Notes: generated by a model from the letters alone, not told the origin. Shown: positions 45,325 through 54,252, counted from the first letter of the stretch. The stretch: 64,000 nucleotides of DNA from Anaerolineales bacterium UBA6055 (GCA_002428985.1 DIYL01000055.1:100327-164326); one strand, 5' to 3'. Translations and numbers: made by a program.

Positions 45325-45699
45325 TTAGAAAGAATCTGTTGACATGAGAACATTTCGGACAACTTGTCGTAATGCATCAGCAGTAAAGGGCTTAAGGACA
45401 ACATAGTCGAATGCTTCGCAGATGGCATTATCACAAGATGTGGTGACAACCGCATTCGGGATATTTGCACCTGTCGTCGATAGTGTATGCGTGATACGCG
45501 TGTAATGTGGGCGTAGTGTGTAGCTATCAACTATAATCAACGATGGTTTTATATCATGTATGATGCCATCTAATCGAACGAGATCAACCGTTGGTATTGG
45601 GGCAATACGAATTTGCGATTGTCGGAAGATATTTTGATAGAGCTGTTGTTGTTCGGTTGAATCATCAATTACTAACATTGTATGCGATAAACTGGACAT
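45325..45699 (-). CDS. Single-domain response-regulator receiver protein
   Basis: This 124-residue protein is a stand-alone receiver domain. The acidic pair Asp12-Asp13 (VIDDS), phospho-acceptor Asp58 (IIVDSY), Thr86/87 and Lys103 in LKPF are all present, so it can be phosphorylated. There is no output domain, and no histidine kinase lies in the window. GAGAG precedes the ATG. It is the first gene of the operon with the TauE/SafE transporter. It may act by protein contact. Confidence 0.85.
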   Translation of the reverse strand: MSSLSHTMLVIDDSTEQQQLYQNIFRQSQIRIAPIPTVDLVRLDGIIHDIKPSLIIVDSYTLRPHYTRITHTLSTTGANIPNAVVTTSCDNAICEAFDYVVLKPFTADALRQVVRNVLMSTDSF

Positions 45700-45859
45700 T
45701 ATATTCTCTCACTTCAATTATGTGTTCTAGAAGTGAGATTAGACGAGAGGTGTTAGCAGAATTTTCGCAAAGTATTATGCAAGTGTAATGTTATAGGTTT
45801 TTTATCAGGGTTACATTGTCTTACAAAGATAACGCATGCGGTTGAAATAGAAAGTGACG

Positions 45860-45886
45860 TGTATGGGAGAAATTGCCTCCCATACA
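45860..45886 (-). terminator. Terminator hairpin of the FGGY kinase gene
   Basis: A perfect 10-bp stem (TGTATGGGAG/CTCCCATACA) with a seven-base loop lies 13 bases beyond the minus-strand stop at 45900. No T-run follows. The 200 bases between 45700 and 45899 hold no other feature. Confidence 0.7.
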
Positions 45887-45899
45887 TAGATGTGGAAAC

Positions 45900-47426
45900 C
45901 TACAGTTGCGCAATATCGTCGTAGATTGGCACAAGTGCATCATAGAGTTTATCGAATGTTGGGGACATTTTTTCGTAGACTGCTTGTGACTCTGGATTCG
46001 GTGTGACTGTTTCTGCGATTTCGTTCATGGTATTGATCATCTCAAAATTTGGATACAACCCAACACCAACACCACCAACAAGTGCCGCCCCCATTGATGT
46101 TGCTTCTTCCAAAATTGCAAGCCGATGAACAGGCATACCGTACATATCCGCCATGATCTGATTCCAGATACGTCCACTCGCACCACCACCAATAACGCGC
46201 ATGGCATCAATCTCTGTACCTTGGTTACGGAATGCATCAAGAATCACGCGCAAATTAAATGTTACGCCTTCCAATACTGAGCGATACATATGAGCGCGAC
46301 TATGACGAATCGTCAATCCGACGAATGCACCGCGCGCATGCGGATTCCAGCGTGGGCTGCGTTCACCTAATAGGTAGGGGAGGTAGAATAACCCCTCTGC
46401 ACCTACTGGAACATTTTCGATTTGCAAGTTGATCAATTCGTATGAGCTAATGCCAAGTTGGCTCGCTGTTTCTTTTTCGAAGGTCGCCAGTTGGTCGCGC
46501 GTCCATTGGTATGATGCACCTGCCGCTTGCATTGTTCCGGTTGGCATGACCATATCAGGAATGACATGCCCAAATGTAAATGTCCGGTAACCGGGGTCAA
46601 AAATGGGGTCCGGTGTGGAAAGTGCAATCCATGATGATGAGCCAACATAATTATAAGCTGACCCTTCTTTGATCACACCTGCACCAGCCGCCGCACAAGC
46701 ACCATCACCACCACCGATAACAACGGGTGTACCTGCTGCAACCCCAACTTCTTCGGCGACTTCTGGCAGAACTTCGCCAACCACATCAATCGACTGACGA
46801 ATCTCAGGTAGTTTGTCCGCAGATAAATCAACTGCATCTAAGATTTGATCAGACCATTCCCCCATATTAAGGTCATAGATATTCATGCTGGATGCGTCAG
46901 ATGGATCAGTCACAAAGTTACCTGTCAAGCGGGCAACAATAGAATCTTTCGCATGAACAAACTTATACGTAGCATCAAAAATATCCGGCTGATTATCGCG
47001 TATCCATAAAATTTTCTGCAATGAATACGATGAACTCAGACGGTGTCCAGTAATCTTATACATATCTTCAAATGAGACCCGTTCGCCAATCCACGCCTCT
47101 TGTTCTAATGCACGCTGGTCAGCCCAGATAATCGCATTACGAATCGGACGAGCATTCTCGTCGAGCGCAACCGCACCCATCATTTGCCCACTGAATGTAA
47201 TGCAAGCAATATCATCTTTGCTGACATGGGTTGACTGCAATAGTTTTTGTGTGGATTGACAGACAGCCGTCCACCAATCTTCAGGGTTTTGTTCCGCCCA
47301 ATTGGTATGAGCAAATTCTGTCTCATACCCATAAAATTCAGCACCAACAAGCTTGCCCTCACGGTCATAGAGCGTGGCTTTGTTGCCAGTTGTACCTAAA
47401 TCGTGTGCAATAACATAATTCGCCAT
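45900..47426 (-). CDS. FGGY-family carbohydrate kinase, xylulokinase-like
   Basis: This 508-residue sugar kinase has the phosphate-binding DLGTTGNKATLYD at the N-terminus, the TFSGQMMG loop, GDGACAAAGAGV, and the C-terminal RVIGGGASGRIWNQIMADM with the adenosine motif. Xylulokinase (XylB) is the closest match by eye, with related glycerol, gluconate or ribulose kinases not excluded. It acts on the sugar taken up by the CUT1 transporter encoded downstream. It is divergent to the GntR gene, from which it is separated by the promoter/operator region 47472-47532. Confidence 0.85.
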   Translation of the reverse strand: MANYVIAHDLGTTGNKATLYDREGKLVGAEFYGYETEFAHTNWAEQNPEDWWTAVCQSTQKLLQSTHVSKDDIACITFSGQMMGAVALDENARPIRNAIIWADQRALEQEAWIGERVSFEDMYKITGHRLSSSYSLQKILWIRDNQPDIFDATYKFVHAKDSIVARLTGNFVTDPSDASSMNIYDLNMGEWSDQILDAVDLSADKLPEIRQSIDVVGEVLPEVAEEVGVAAGTPVVIGGGDGACAAAGAGVIKEGSAYNYVGSSSWIALSTPDPIFDPGYRTFTFGHVIPDMVMPTGTMQAAGASYQWTRDQLATFEKETASQLGISSYELINLQIENVPVGAEGLFYLPYLLGERSPRWNPHARGAFVGLTIRHSRAHMYRSVLEGVTFNLRVILDAFRNQGTEIDAMRVIGGGASGRIWNQIMADMYGMPVHRLAILEEATSMGAALVGGVGVGLYPNFEMINTMNEIAETVTPNPESQAVYEKMSPTFDKLYDALVPIYDDIAQL

Positions 47427-47471
47427 AGGTCTGTATCCTTCAAGAATTTAAGCTATTTTAGACAAAATTAT

Positions 47472-47532
47472 TTGACAATTTTACATGAAATAAGTATAGT
47501 TATCCTAACCTGTAATGACAAGTAATGACAGG
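47472..47532 (+). promoter_or_regulatory. Sigma-70 promoter with GntR-type operator
   Basis: TTGACA (47472-47477), a 17-base spacer and TATAGT (47495-47500) form a near-perfect promoter, with the start site near 47507. CCTGT (47509-47513) and ACAGG (47528-47532) are inverted, and GTAATGACA is directly repeated at 47512 and 47522, ten bases apart. This is the position of an autorepression site. The region also controls the divergent FGGY kinase gene. Confidence 0.8.
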
Positions 47533-47536
47533 ATGT

Positions 47537-48313
47537 ATGATGAGCAATATCAGTGACGAGATTTTTGCGTCATATAAAGTTGATGGCAGTAAACCATTGC
47601 CTTATCATATTCAGGTCTATCATGCTCTTGACGAGATTATAACCAGTCAATTACAAGCCGGTGACCAACTACCGGGCGAGCCGCGCCTATGTCAATTATT
47701 TGGTGTGAGTCGTACAGTCATTCGTCAATCATTGGATCAGCTTGTCCATGACGGACGTGTTATTCGTGTCATGGGTAAAGGGACATTTGTTGCTGAACCC
47801 AAAATCAATGAAGGGCTAATCACACGGCTGACAGGCTTTCATGAAGATATGGCACGTCAAGGATATAATACCGTATCTCAAGTCTTGTCTCAGGAAACAG
47901 TCCCAGCAGAAGGGCATATAGCCAAAAGTTTACAGCTTACCCATAACGACACGGTCATCAAACTCAAGCGGGTTCGCTCTGTTAATGGCATACCCATTCA
48001 AGTCGTAACGTCATATCTCAATCATGACTTATGTTCATCAATCCTGAATGTAGATTTCACACATCAGTCCTTATATGCATTTTTAAAATCGGAATGCAAT
48101 ATCACGATTGCACGCGGCAAACGGTATATTGAGGCAGTTTTAGCCACAAAAGAACAAGCACTCTTGTTGGATCTTGTAGCTGGCGCGCCCTTAATCAAAC
48201 TCGAAAGTGTTAGCTATCTCGCAGATGATACACCGCTTGAATATTATCAAGCATATCATCGGAGCGATCGTGCCCGATTTGAAGTTGATTTAATCCGTGT
48301 TGCCGACGAATAA
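47537..48313 (+). CDS. GntR/HutC-family (UTRA-domain) transcriptional regulator
   Basis: This regulator of about 258 residues has a winged HTH (residues of about 12-75, with GEPRLCQLFGVSRTVIRQSL and RVMGKGTFV) and a UTRA effector domain, from GLITRLTGFHEDMARQG on, with the VKLKR-like core and EYYQAYHRSDRARFEV near the end. UTRA domains bind small sugar or amino-acid derivatives. The frame starts at 47525, but ATG 47537 or 47540 follows AGGA at better spacing. The operator 47509-47532 overlaps its leader, so autoregulation is likely, and control of the kinase gene by inference. Confidence 0.9.
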   Translation: MMSNISDEIFASYKVDGSKPLPYHIQVYHALDEIITSQLQAGDQLPGEPRLCQLFGVSRTVIRQSLDQLVHDGRVIRVMGKGTFVAEPKINEGLITRLTGFHEDMARQGYNTVSQVLSQETVPAEGHIAKSLQLTHNDTVIKLKRVRSVNGIPIQVVTSYLNHDLCSSILNVDFTHQSLYAFLKSECNITIARGKRYIEAVLATKEQALLLDLVAGAPLIKLESVSYLADDTPLEYYQAYHRSDRARFEVDLIRVADE

Positions 48314-48333
48314 CATATTCATAATATAGTTCA

Positions 48334-48347
48334 AGAAATCGTTTTCT
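48334..48347 (+). promoter_or_regulatory. LacI-type operator, copy 1
   Basis: AGAAATCGTTTTCT is the exact reverse complement of the element at 48527-48540. The centre CG and A/T arms are typical of LacI-family operators. It lies 20 bases after the GntR stop. Confidence 0.75.
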
Positions 48348-48493
48348 AGTATTTTTGCCTTGATACGTTACTTTAAAGAAACAACATGATCTATAATTAT
48401 TCAATTATTTCTCAGAATCCTTTAATACACAAGGTGTGCAGCACTTATTTGAATCGTTTAACTGTGCAATCTATACAGACTTGTTTCTTTTTG

Positions 48494-48541
48494 TTGACAG
48501 ATTTAGTTATAATTTTGATAATATTGAGAAAACGATTTCTC
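48494..48541 (+). promoter_or_regulatory. Sigma-70 promoter with LacI-type operator, copy 2
   Basis: TTGACA (48494-48499), 17 bases, GATAAT (48517-48522). GAGAAAACGATTTCTC (48526-48541) covers the expected start site, so bound repressor would block transcription. Copy 1 lies 193 bases upstream, so the two sites could be bridged by a tetramer. The 294-base region 48314-48607 contains no gene besides these sites. Confidence 0.85.
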
Positions 48542-48607
48542 AAATTGTTTAACAAAGCCATTACACAAAATAGTATTCGTTTAAAGAAACTTGTTGAGTC
48601 AATTTTG

Positions 48608-49642
48608 ATGAAAAAAGTCACGATTGCAGATGTGGCAAACCATGCGAATGTATCACGCGCAACTGTCTCCCGTGTTCTAAACCATAAGGGGACAGTCAAT
48701 CCTATTCTAGAGGAACGGGTATTGATGGCTGTGCGTGAACTTGGCTACAAGCCCAATCGTGCCGCACAACGCCTACGCTCAAATACCAGTGATATTATCG
48801 GTGTTATCGTTAGCGATATACAAAGTCCATTTTTTGTATCTGTTGTGCGTGGTATCGAAGATGCTGCCTATACTAATCGGATGAATATTGTGCTCTGCAA
48901 TGCAGATGAAGACCTAGAACGTCAACAAACGTATCTAAGTTATCTACAAGCAGAAAATGTCGCTGGCATCATCGTATCACCGACATGGCACATGAACGAA
49001 TCAAATGAACTTGAGATGTTTCAAAATTCAGGGATTCCGATTATTTTGATGGATCGCATTGTGCGTAATTATCAGTTCGATACTGTGTCAGTCGATAATG
49101 TCGATGGGGCATATACTGCCACCAAGCATCTAATCGATCTGGGATACTGTGATATTGCGATTCTCGGTGGTAACCTCAAATTATCCACAGGCAAGGGACG
49201 CTATGATGGTTACATCAAGGCGATGCAAGAGGCTCAATTGCCGATCAAAGACGAATTTGTCATCTTCGGGAATTTTACAGAAGCAGATGGCTATCGCCTG
49301 ACTAAGGCGTTGATGTCCAAGAAGAATCGACCCGAAGCTATTTTTGTAAATAACAATCTAAGCACAATGGGCGCACTCAAAGCAATCCGTGAAATGGGCT
49401 TGCGAATGCCAGATGATGTAGCCCTAATTAGTTTTGATGACATCCCGATGGCAGCAGAATTGATTACACCGCTAACAGCAATTGCCCAACCCACACATGA
49501 AATGGGTAGTGAGGCTGTACGCTTACTTCTGCGCCGTTTAAAAAAACCGTCTGCACCTATCCAATCTATTCTTTTGCAGACCCAATTAATTGTTCGTGAA
49601 TCGTGTGGCAGTGCCATGCGACTGCATGAATCGAAAAACTGA
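48608..49642 (+). CDS. LacI-family transcriptional regulator
   Basis: This 344-residue repressor has an N-terminal HTH (VTIADVANHANVSRATVSRV) with hinge helix NRAAQRLRS, and the periplasmic-binding-protein-like domain (GVIVSDIQSPFF, LISFDDIPMAAELITPLTAI) to the end. The frame is open upstream to 48386, but that extension would contain the promoter and operator 48494-48541, so ATG 48608 is the start. The SD is weak. The two identical operators suggest autorepression. It lies directly before a CUT1 transporter, which it probably controls along with sugar catabolic genes. Confidence 0.93.
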   Translation: MKKVTIADVANHANVSRATVSRVLNHKGTVNPILEERVLMAVRELGYKPNRAAQRLRSNTSDIIGVIVSDIQSPFFVSVVRGIEDAAYTNRMNIVLCNADEDLERQQTYLSYLQAENVAGIIVSPTWHMNESNELEMFQNSGIPIILMDRIVRNYQFDTVSVDNVDGAYTATKHLIDLGYCDIAILGGNLKLSTGKGRYDGYIKAMQEAQLPIKDEFVIFGNFTEADGYRLTKALMSKKNRPEAIFVNNNLSTMGALKAIREMGLRMPDDVALISFDDIPMAAELITPLTAIAQPTHEMGSEAVRLLLRRLKKPSAPIQSILLQTQLIVRESCGSAMRLHESKN

Positions 49643-49723
49643 GAAAGGAGTTGCCTATCGAGAGCGATAAAACACCCTCACAGTTCATCGAAAACTATTT
49701 ATTTAACGTATATGGAGAACAAA

Positions 49724-51187
49724 ATGCGTAAACTTTCTTTACTTGTTGTACTCGCGTTTATGACTGCACTATTTATTGTGCCAGCTAGCGCGCAAGACTT
49801 TTCCGGTCAAACTGTTGTTGTCGTTACCCAAACGGGTTCGGCGATTGGTGGCCCAGTTCTAGATAAAGGTCCTGAATGGGAAGCTGCAACTGGTGGTAAC
49901 ATTGAATTGCAGACATTTGCATTTGGTGAATTGTTCGAAAAAATCGTCACCTCCTTGGAAACAGGTTCAGGCGACTATGATGTTTTGATTTATGCGGCAG
50001 ACTGGGCTGGCGACATTATGGCTCCTGGTTATGTTATCGAAATGCCTCAAGAAGTTCTTGATGCAATCGAAGTTGAAGATGTTATCCCTCTATACGCTGA
50101 CCGTATTACCACATGGGGCGGTGTTCCATATGCACTCCCATACGATGGTGATGCACACATGCTTTACTACCGTAAAGACCTCGTTGATAACGAAGAATTT
50201 GGCGCAGCATTCGAAGCTGAATATGGCTACCCACTTGCTGAACCAACCACATGGTCAGAATATGCAGACATCGCTGCATTCTTCAACGGTATGGAAGTTG
50301 ATACCGCTGGCGAAAGCGCACCAATCTTCGGTGCACTAGAAGCACAACGTCGTAATGCACAATCTTACTGGGTATACATCTCACGCGCAGCTGGTTACGC
50401 TAAAGTTCCAGGTAACCCATGCTTCTTCTTCAGCTGTGACGATATGACCCCACAAGTTAACAACCCAGGTTGGGTACGTGCGCTTGAAGAATATGTAGCA
50501 ATCCGCGAAGTTGGCGATCCAGAAATGATCAACTACGATGTGGCTGACACCCGTACACTCTTCACCACCGGTACAGCAGTCCTCAACCTCGACTGGGGTG
50601 ATGTTGGTACAATCTCCGTAGATCCTAACGCATCCATCGTTCAAGGTGATGTTGGTTTTGGTGTTCTCCCTGGTGGTGACGCTTACTGGGATTACGAAGC
50701 TGGCGAATGGGTAGAAGAAGAAAATATTGCACCATTCATCGCTTTCGGTGGTTGGATTATCTCCGTTGCTGCAGACAGTGACGTACAAGAAGCCGCACTC
50801 GACTTTGCTTCCTTCCTTGCAAGCAAAGACGTTGTTAACGAATTGGCAGTTACAGGCGGTACAGGTATCAACCCATCACGCTTCAGCCAATTAGAAGACA
50901 CCGCACCATGGGTCGCAGCTGGCTTCGATGAAGAATCAGCAGCAGACTACCTCGATGCAATCCAGAACACAATCAACCATCCAAATGCTGTTCTCGATAT
51001 TCGTATCACCGGTTCCGCTGAATATCTATCAACCCTTGATGCAGAAATCGCACGCGCAATCGCTGGCGAAATCAGCGCACAAGAAGCACTTGATAATGTA
51101 GCAGAACAATGGGATGCAATCACCGATCGTTTGGGACGTGATGCACAAGCAGAACAATACAAAGCAGCAGTTGGCTTCGAAGGCTAA
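49724..51187 (+). CDS. CUT1 sugar ABC transporter substrate-binding protein
   Basis: This is a 487-residue family-1 binding protein. ATG 49724 follows GGAG; ATG 49712 would place this SD inside the coding region. The signal peptide ends PASA|QD at about residue 24, with no lipobox Cys. The body shows YADRITTWGGVPYALPYDGD, typical of sugar-binding proteins, and frequent use of GGT, CGT, AAC and GAA codons that suggests high expression. A strong hairpin (51202-51229) separates it from the permeases. The sugar is not determined. The neighbouring regulators and kinase suggest a pentose or polyol, but this is a guess. Confidence 0.93.
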   Translation: MRKLSLLVVLAFMTALFIVPASAQDFSGQTVVVVTQTGSAIGGPVLDKGPEWEAATGGNIELQTFAFGELFEKIVTSLETGSGDYDVLIYAADWAGDIMAPGYVIEMPQEVLDAIEVEDVIPLYADRITTWGGVPYALPYDGDAHMLYYRKDLVDNEEFGAAFEAEYGYPLAEPTTWSEYADIAAFFNGMEVDTAGESAPIFGALEAQRRNAQSYWVYISRAAGYAKVPGNPCFFFSCDDMTPQVNNPGWVRALEEYVAIREVGDPEMINYDVADTRTLFTTGTAVLNLDWGDVGTISVDPNASIVQGDVGFGVLPGGDAYWDYEAGEWVEEENIAPFIAFGGWIISVAADSDVQEAALDFASFLASKDVVNELAVTGGTGINPSRFSQLEDTAPWVAAGFDEESAADYLDAIQNTINHPNAVLDIRITGSAEYLSTLDAEIARAIAGEISAQEALDNVAEQWDAITDRLGRDAQAEQYKAAVGFEG

Positions 51188-51201
51188 TTGACGCCTATCG
51201 T

Positions 51202-51232
51202 ACAGGGATGGTGGCAACATCATCCCTGTTTT
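51202..51232 (+). terminator. Terminator-like hairpin after the sugar-binding protein gene
   Basis: A 12-bp stem (ACAGGGATGGTG/CATCATCCCTGT, one G-T pair) capped by a GCAA tetraloop and followed by TTTT lies 15 bases after the stop. It looks like an intrinsic terminator that some polymerases pass, giving more binding protein than permease. Confidence 0.82.
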
Positions 51233-51277
51233 ATATCACATAGACCCATATCAACGCAGTCTAGTTACTTATTAATC

Positions 51278-51323
51278 CTCTGTTTTTTTCTTTCTTCTGT
51301 GTTCTTCTTGTCTCTGTGATGCA
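51278..51323 (-). repeat. Dispersed GAGACA-type repeat, copy in the opposite orientation
   Basis: The reverse complement reads CACAGAGACAAGAAGAACAC and resembles the copy at 35081-35105. It occupies much of the 173-base gap before the MalF-type gene. Confidence 0.5.
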
Positions 51324-51360
51324 CTATTTTTAACAATACAGGATTTGCGAGGAGCGGCTC

Positions 51361-52359
51361 GTGACGACAAAAGCACAACTCTCAGCCTCATCGGCTGTGC
51401 GCGAGGATAATATTATGAAGCGGGTGTTCCTCAGTCCCGCTGTGTTTATATTACTAGCACTTTCTATTTTCCCATTGATTTGGTCGCTAGGAATTAGCTT
51501 CACCGATATGCAACGTGGTGGATCGACAATTCAACGTGAAGCTGATGCTGCAGGCATTACAGACCCGGTCGGATTTTTGGGGCTTGGCTTTGAAATTACA
51601 CCACGCAATTATGAACGCTTATTGACCGACACACGCTTACATAGTACTGTCCGCAATACAATGATCTATGTATTTATTGGCGTGATGCTTCAATATACGA
51701 TTGGGTTGGGACTAGCAACCGTACTCAACCAACCATTTTTAGGACGAAATATCGTCAGGGTCATATTTCTGATGCCCATGATGATGACACCAGTGGCCGC
51801 GGCTTACACTGGTCGTATGATGTTTGATTCACAGCCGCAACGCGCACCATTAGCGCATTTACTACGAGAAATATCGGAGACCCTCGGCCTAGAGCAAGCT
51901 ATTTCAATTCCGTGGTTTACCGATATAGGCTGGGCACCCATTGCCATCTTGATTATTGACGCATGGCAATGGATTCCCTTCATGACCTTATTATTACTCG
52001 CAGGGATGCAAGCAATTCCTGATGATGTGTATGAAGCCGCACGGGTCGATGGGGCGAATACCATCCAGATATTCACGCGGATTACATTGCCAATACTACT
52101 CCCCATTTCAATGACCGTAATTTTGATTCGTGGTTTAGAAATTTTCAAAATTATTGATGTGATTGTTGTAACAACAGGTGGCGGCCCCGGTTCGGCAACC
52201 GAATCATTGACGCTGTACATCTTCGAACAAGCACTTAGTAACGGTAATTATGGGTACGCCAGTGCAATTGCTTATATTTTGCTGATTCTGGTCATTATCT
52301 TTGCAACCATTTTCTTGGCAGTGGGTCGGCGTTTGTCCGGCGGATCATTCTCGAATTAG
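51361..52359 (+). CDS. CUT1 sugar ABC transporter permease, MalF type
   Basis: This 332-residue permease has membrane helices at about 25-45 and 95-130 and four further ones. The EAA loop reads YEAARVDGANTIQIFTRITLP (near residue 222), and VTTGGGPGSATESL is the usual MalF sequence after it. GTG start with GAGGAG upstream; ATG 51415 is possible but would cut the N-terminus. It lies ten bases before the MalG-type gene. Length is normal for the family. Confidence 0.92.
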   Translation: MTTKAQLSASSAVREDNIMKRVFLSPAVFILLALSIFPLIWSLGISFTDMQRGGSTIQREADAAGITDPVGFLGLGFEITPRNYERLLTDTRLHSTVRNTMIYVFIGVMLQYTIGLGLATVLNQPFLGRNIVRVIFLMPMMMTPVAAAYTGRMMFDSQPQRAPLAHLLREISETLGLEQAISIPWFTDIGWAPIAILIIDAWQWIPFMTLLLLAGMQAIPDDVYEAARVDGANTIQIFTRITLPILLPISMTVILIRGLEIFKIIDVIVVTTGGGPGSATESLTLYIFEQALSNGNYGYASAIAYILLILVIIFATIFLAVGRRLSGGSFSN

Positions 52360-52368
52360 GGGGACATC

Positions 52369-53265
52369 ATGGAAAAACGTAAACGTAAGACACTTCTACC
52401 CCGTTCAACCAACAGACCACTCTGGCAATCAATCGGTTTGTATGGGATTGTCCTATTCTGGTGTTTTGTGGTCTTGTTCCCATTTTATTGGCTGGCGACA
52501 ACATCTGTCAAACGTCCGATTGATGTGAGCCGTGGACCCAATTACATCCCATATGTTGATTTTGAGCCGATTCCCGACCATTGGGAAACCATGTTTGGTC
52601 AACAAAGTGAACAAACAGTTCGTCATTTCAGAAATAGTCTGATATCGGCAGTTGGTAGTACGATTCTATCGGTTATTATCGGCGCAATGGCAGGGTACGG
52701 ACTATCGAGGTTCCGATATTATTGGACAATTGTGGGCTGGGATAATAATAGCATTGCCTTCTGGATCATATCACAGCGGTTCTTGCCGCCTGCTATATTT
52801 ATCGTACCATTTTTATTGCTCTACAATGCACTGAATATGGTGGACACGTATCAGGGGTTAATTATCGCCTACACAATGTTCAACATTCCGTTCGCTGTGT
52901 GGATCATGCGTGATTTCTTCAACGGCTTGCCTGTTGACTTAGAAGAAAGTGCACGGGTCGATGGAGCAACCCGCTGGCAAGCATTCTATAAGATTGTATT
53001 ACCACTGAGCGCACCCGGTCTGGTTGCTGTAGCGATTTTCTCGTTTGTCTTTGCGTGGAACGAATATCTATTCGCACTCATGTTGACAAACTTCAATGCA
53101 ATCACGATGCCGGTGTTAATTGCTGGACAAAACAACACGCGAGGTATCGAATGGTGGTTCATCAGTGCGCTGACATTGACCGCAGTTGTTCCTGTTGTGA
53201 TTATGGGCTTATTCCTCGAACGCTTTATCACACGTGGGCTAACGGCAGGCGCAGTCAAAGGCTAA
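52369..53265 (+). CDS. CUT1 sugar ABC transporter permease, MalG type
   Basis: This 298-residue permease has six predicted helices and the EAA loop LEESARVDGATRWQAFYKIV (near residue 190). It lacks the long external insert of the MalG-type protein at 676-1752. GGGGGA precedes the ATG. With the binding protein and MalF-type gene it forms a transporter; no ATPase gene is present here, so it probably uses a shared MsmX-type ATPase encoded elsewhere. A terminator hairpin follows at 53281-53312. Confidence 0.93.
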   Translation: MEKRKRKTLLPRSTNRPLWQSIGLYGIVLFWCFVVLFPFYWLATTSVKRPIDVSRGPNYIPYVDFEPIPDHWETMFGQQSEQTVRHFRNSLISAVGSTILSVIIGAMAGYGLSRFRYYWTIVGWDNNSIAFWIISQRFLPPAIFIVPFLLLYNALNMVDTYQGLIIAYTMFNIPFAVWIMRDFFNGLPVDLEESARVDGATRWQAFYKIVLPLSAPGLVAVAIFSFVFAWNEYLFALMLTNFNAITMPVLIAGQNNTRGIEWWFISALTLTAVVPVVIMGLFLERFITRGLTAGAVKG

Positions 53266-53280
53266 ATTAATAAGATCTAA

Positions 53281-53312
53281 TCGGAGTGGCATGTTGTGTT
53301 ATGCCACTCCGA
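53281..53312 (+). terminator. Terminator hairpin after the CUT1 transporter
   Basis: A perfect 12-bp stem (TCGGAGTGGCAT/ATGCCACTCCGA) with loop GTTGTGTT lies 15 bases after the stop. A T-run is absent immediately after it. Confidence 0.75.
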
Positions 53313-53352
53313 CCTCTCACAACCTCTCATTTTAGATCACTAAAGGACAAAC

Positions 53353-54051
53353 ATGACAAACATAATCTGTATTGCTGGATTTGGAGATAACACCAGTATG
53401 TTTGATCCACTTCTACATACACAAGTCGCGTCAAAACATCAACTTTTCCCCTTTAACTTGCCCGGATTTGGCGCACCTCCATTGGTTGAACAGACCACTT
53501 TATCCGCACTAGCAGAATCCGTCAATGTTTTCGCTAAACAACATAATGCAGATGTAATCTTGGCGCATTCTGTCGCTTCAATTATTGCGTCCTTAGCCGC
53601 ATTGGATACCACCAGTACACCTATTAAGACTGTCATCTCACTGGAAGGAAATCTAACCGCCGAAGATGCTTACTTTTCCGGTACAGCGGCGGATTATGAT
53701 ACACCAGAGGAATTTTACACAAGCTTTTTAGCTCGGCTAAACGGAATGATTGCTGACCGACCGATTATTGAACGATATCGTGAACAGGTGATGAAGGCAG
53801 ATGTTAGAGCACTTTGGGAATTAGGGAGCGATGCGCGACGCTTCTCTGAGGAGAATATTCCCGGTGAAATATTGATGAAAGTGCCATCCGCAAAATACAT
53901 GTATAATCCAGCTAATGTTCCATCGGCTTCCCTCGATTGGTTGCAATCCCATGATTTAGCCAGTATTCGTCTTGATGATGCCTTTCATTGGGCAAGTGTT
54001 GATGCGCCGGATCTACTATCACGAAAGCTGTTAGAGGTTTTAGATAAATAA
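53353..54051 (+). CDS. Alpha/beta-hydrolase-fold protein with altered nucleophile elbow
   Basis: This 232-residue protein has an alpha/beta hydrolase outline (ICIAGFGDNTSMF at the start, then LFPFNLPGFGAPP). The elbow reads LAHSVASI near residue 77; Ser is present, but the usual Gly-x-Ser-x-Gly glycines are Ala, which is unusual. A possible late His is in DDAFHWASVD. AAAGGA precedes the ATG. Its role is unknown. It follows the sugar transporter after a terminator, so it may be separately transcribed. Confidence 0.7.
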   Translation: MTNIICIAGFGDNTSMFDPLLHTQVASKHQLFPFNLPGFGAPPLVEQTTLSALAESVNVFAKQHNADVILAHSVASIIASLAALDTTSTPIKTVISLEGNLTAEDAYFSGTAADYDTPEEFYTSFLARLNGMIADRPIIERYREQVMKADVRALWELGSDARRFSEENIPGEILMKVPSAKYMYNPANVPSASLDWLQSHDLASIRLDDAFHWASVDAPDLLSRKLLEVLDK

Positions 54052-54252
54052 TCTTTTCTGGGATATTGTCCGAATATATCTTCTATATCTATTTTCCCCC
54101 ACAAATTAAATCACCAAACCGAGCTTAGCGTAAGTATTGCGTCTCATGAGCACATAATTAGTACATATCTATCATCAACTAGCATGATAGGTAATGAGAG
54201 TCCATGCTTGATAAGGTAGTCTCACATGGAAATAAACCTAGGAGACGCATGC

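Noticed and set aside
48386..48607. N-terminal extension of the LacI gene with a membrane-like segment
   Set aside because: The extension contains the promoter and operator at 48494-48541, and ATG 48608 gives the usual LacI start.
54169..54190. CTATCAT/ATGATAG inverted repeat before the thiolase
   Set aside because: Only 7-bp arms in an AT-rich gap with no matching promoter; too weak to list as a separate operator.
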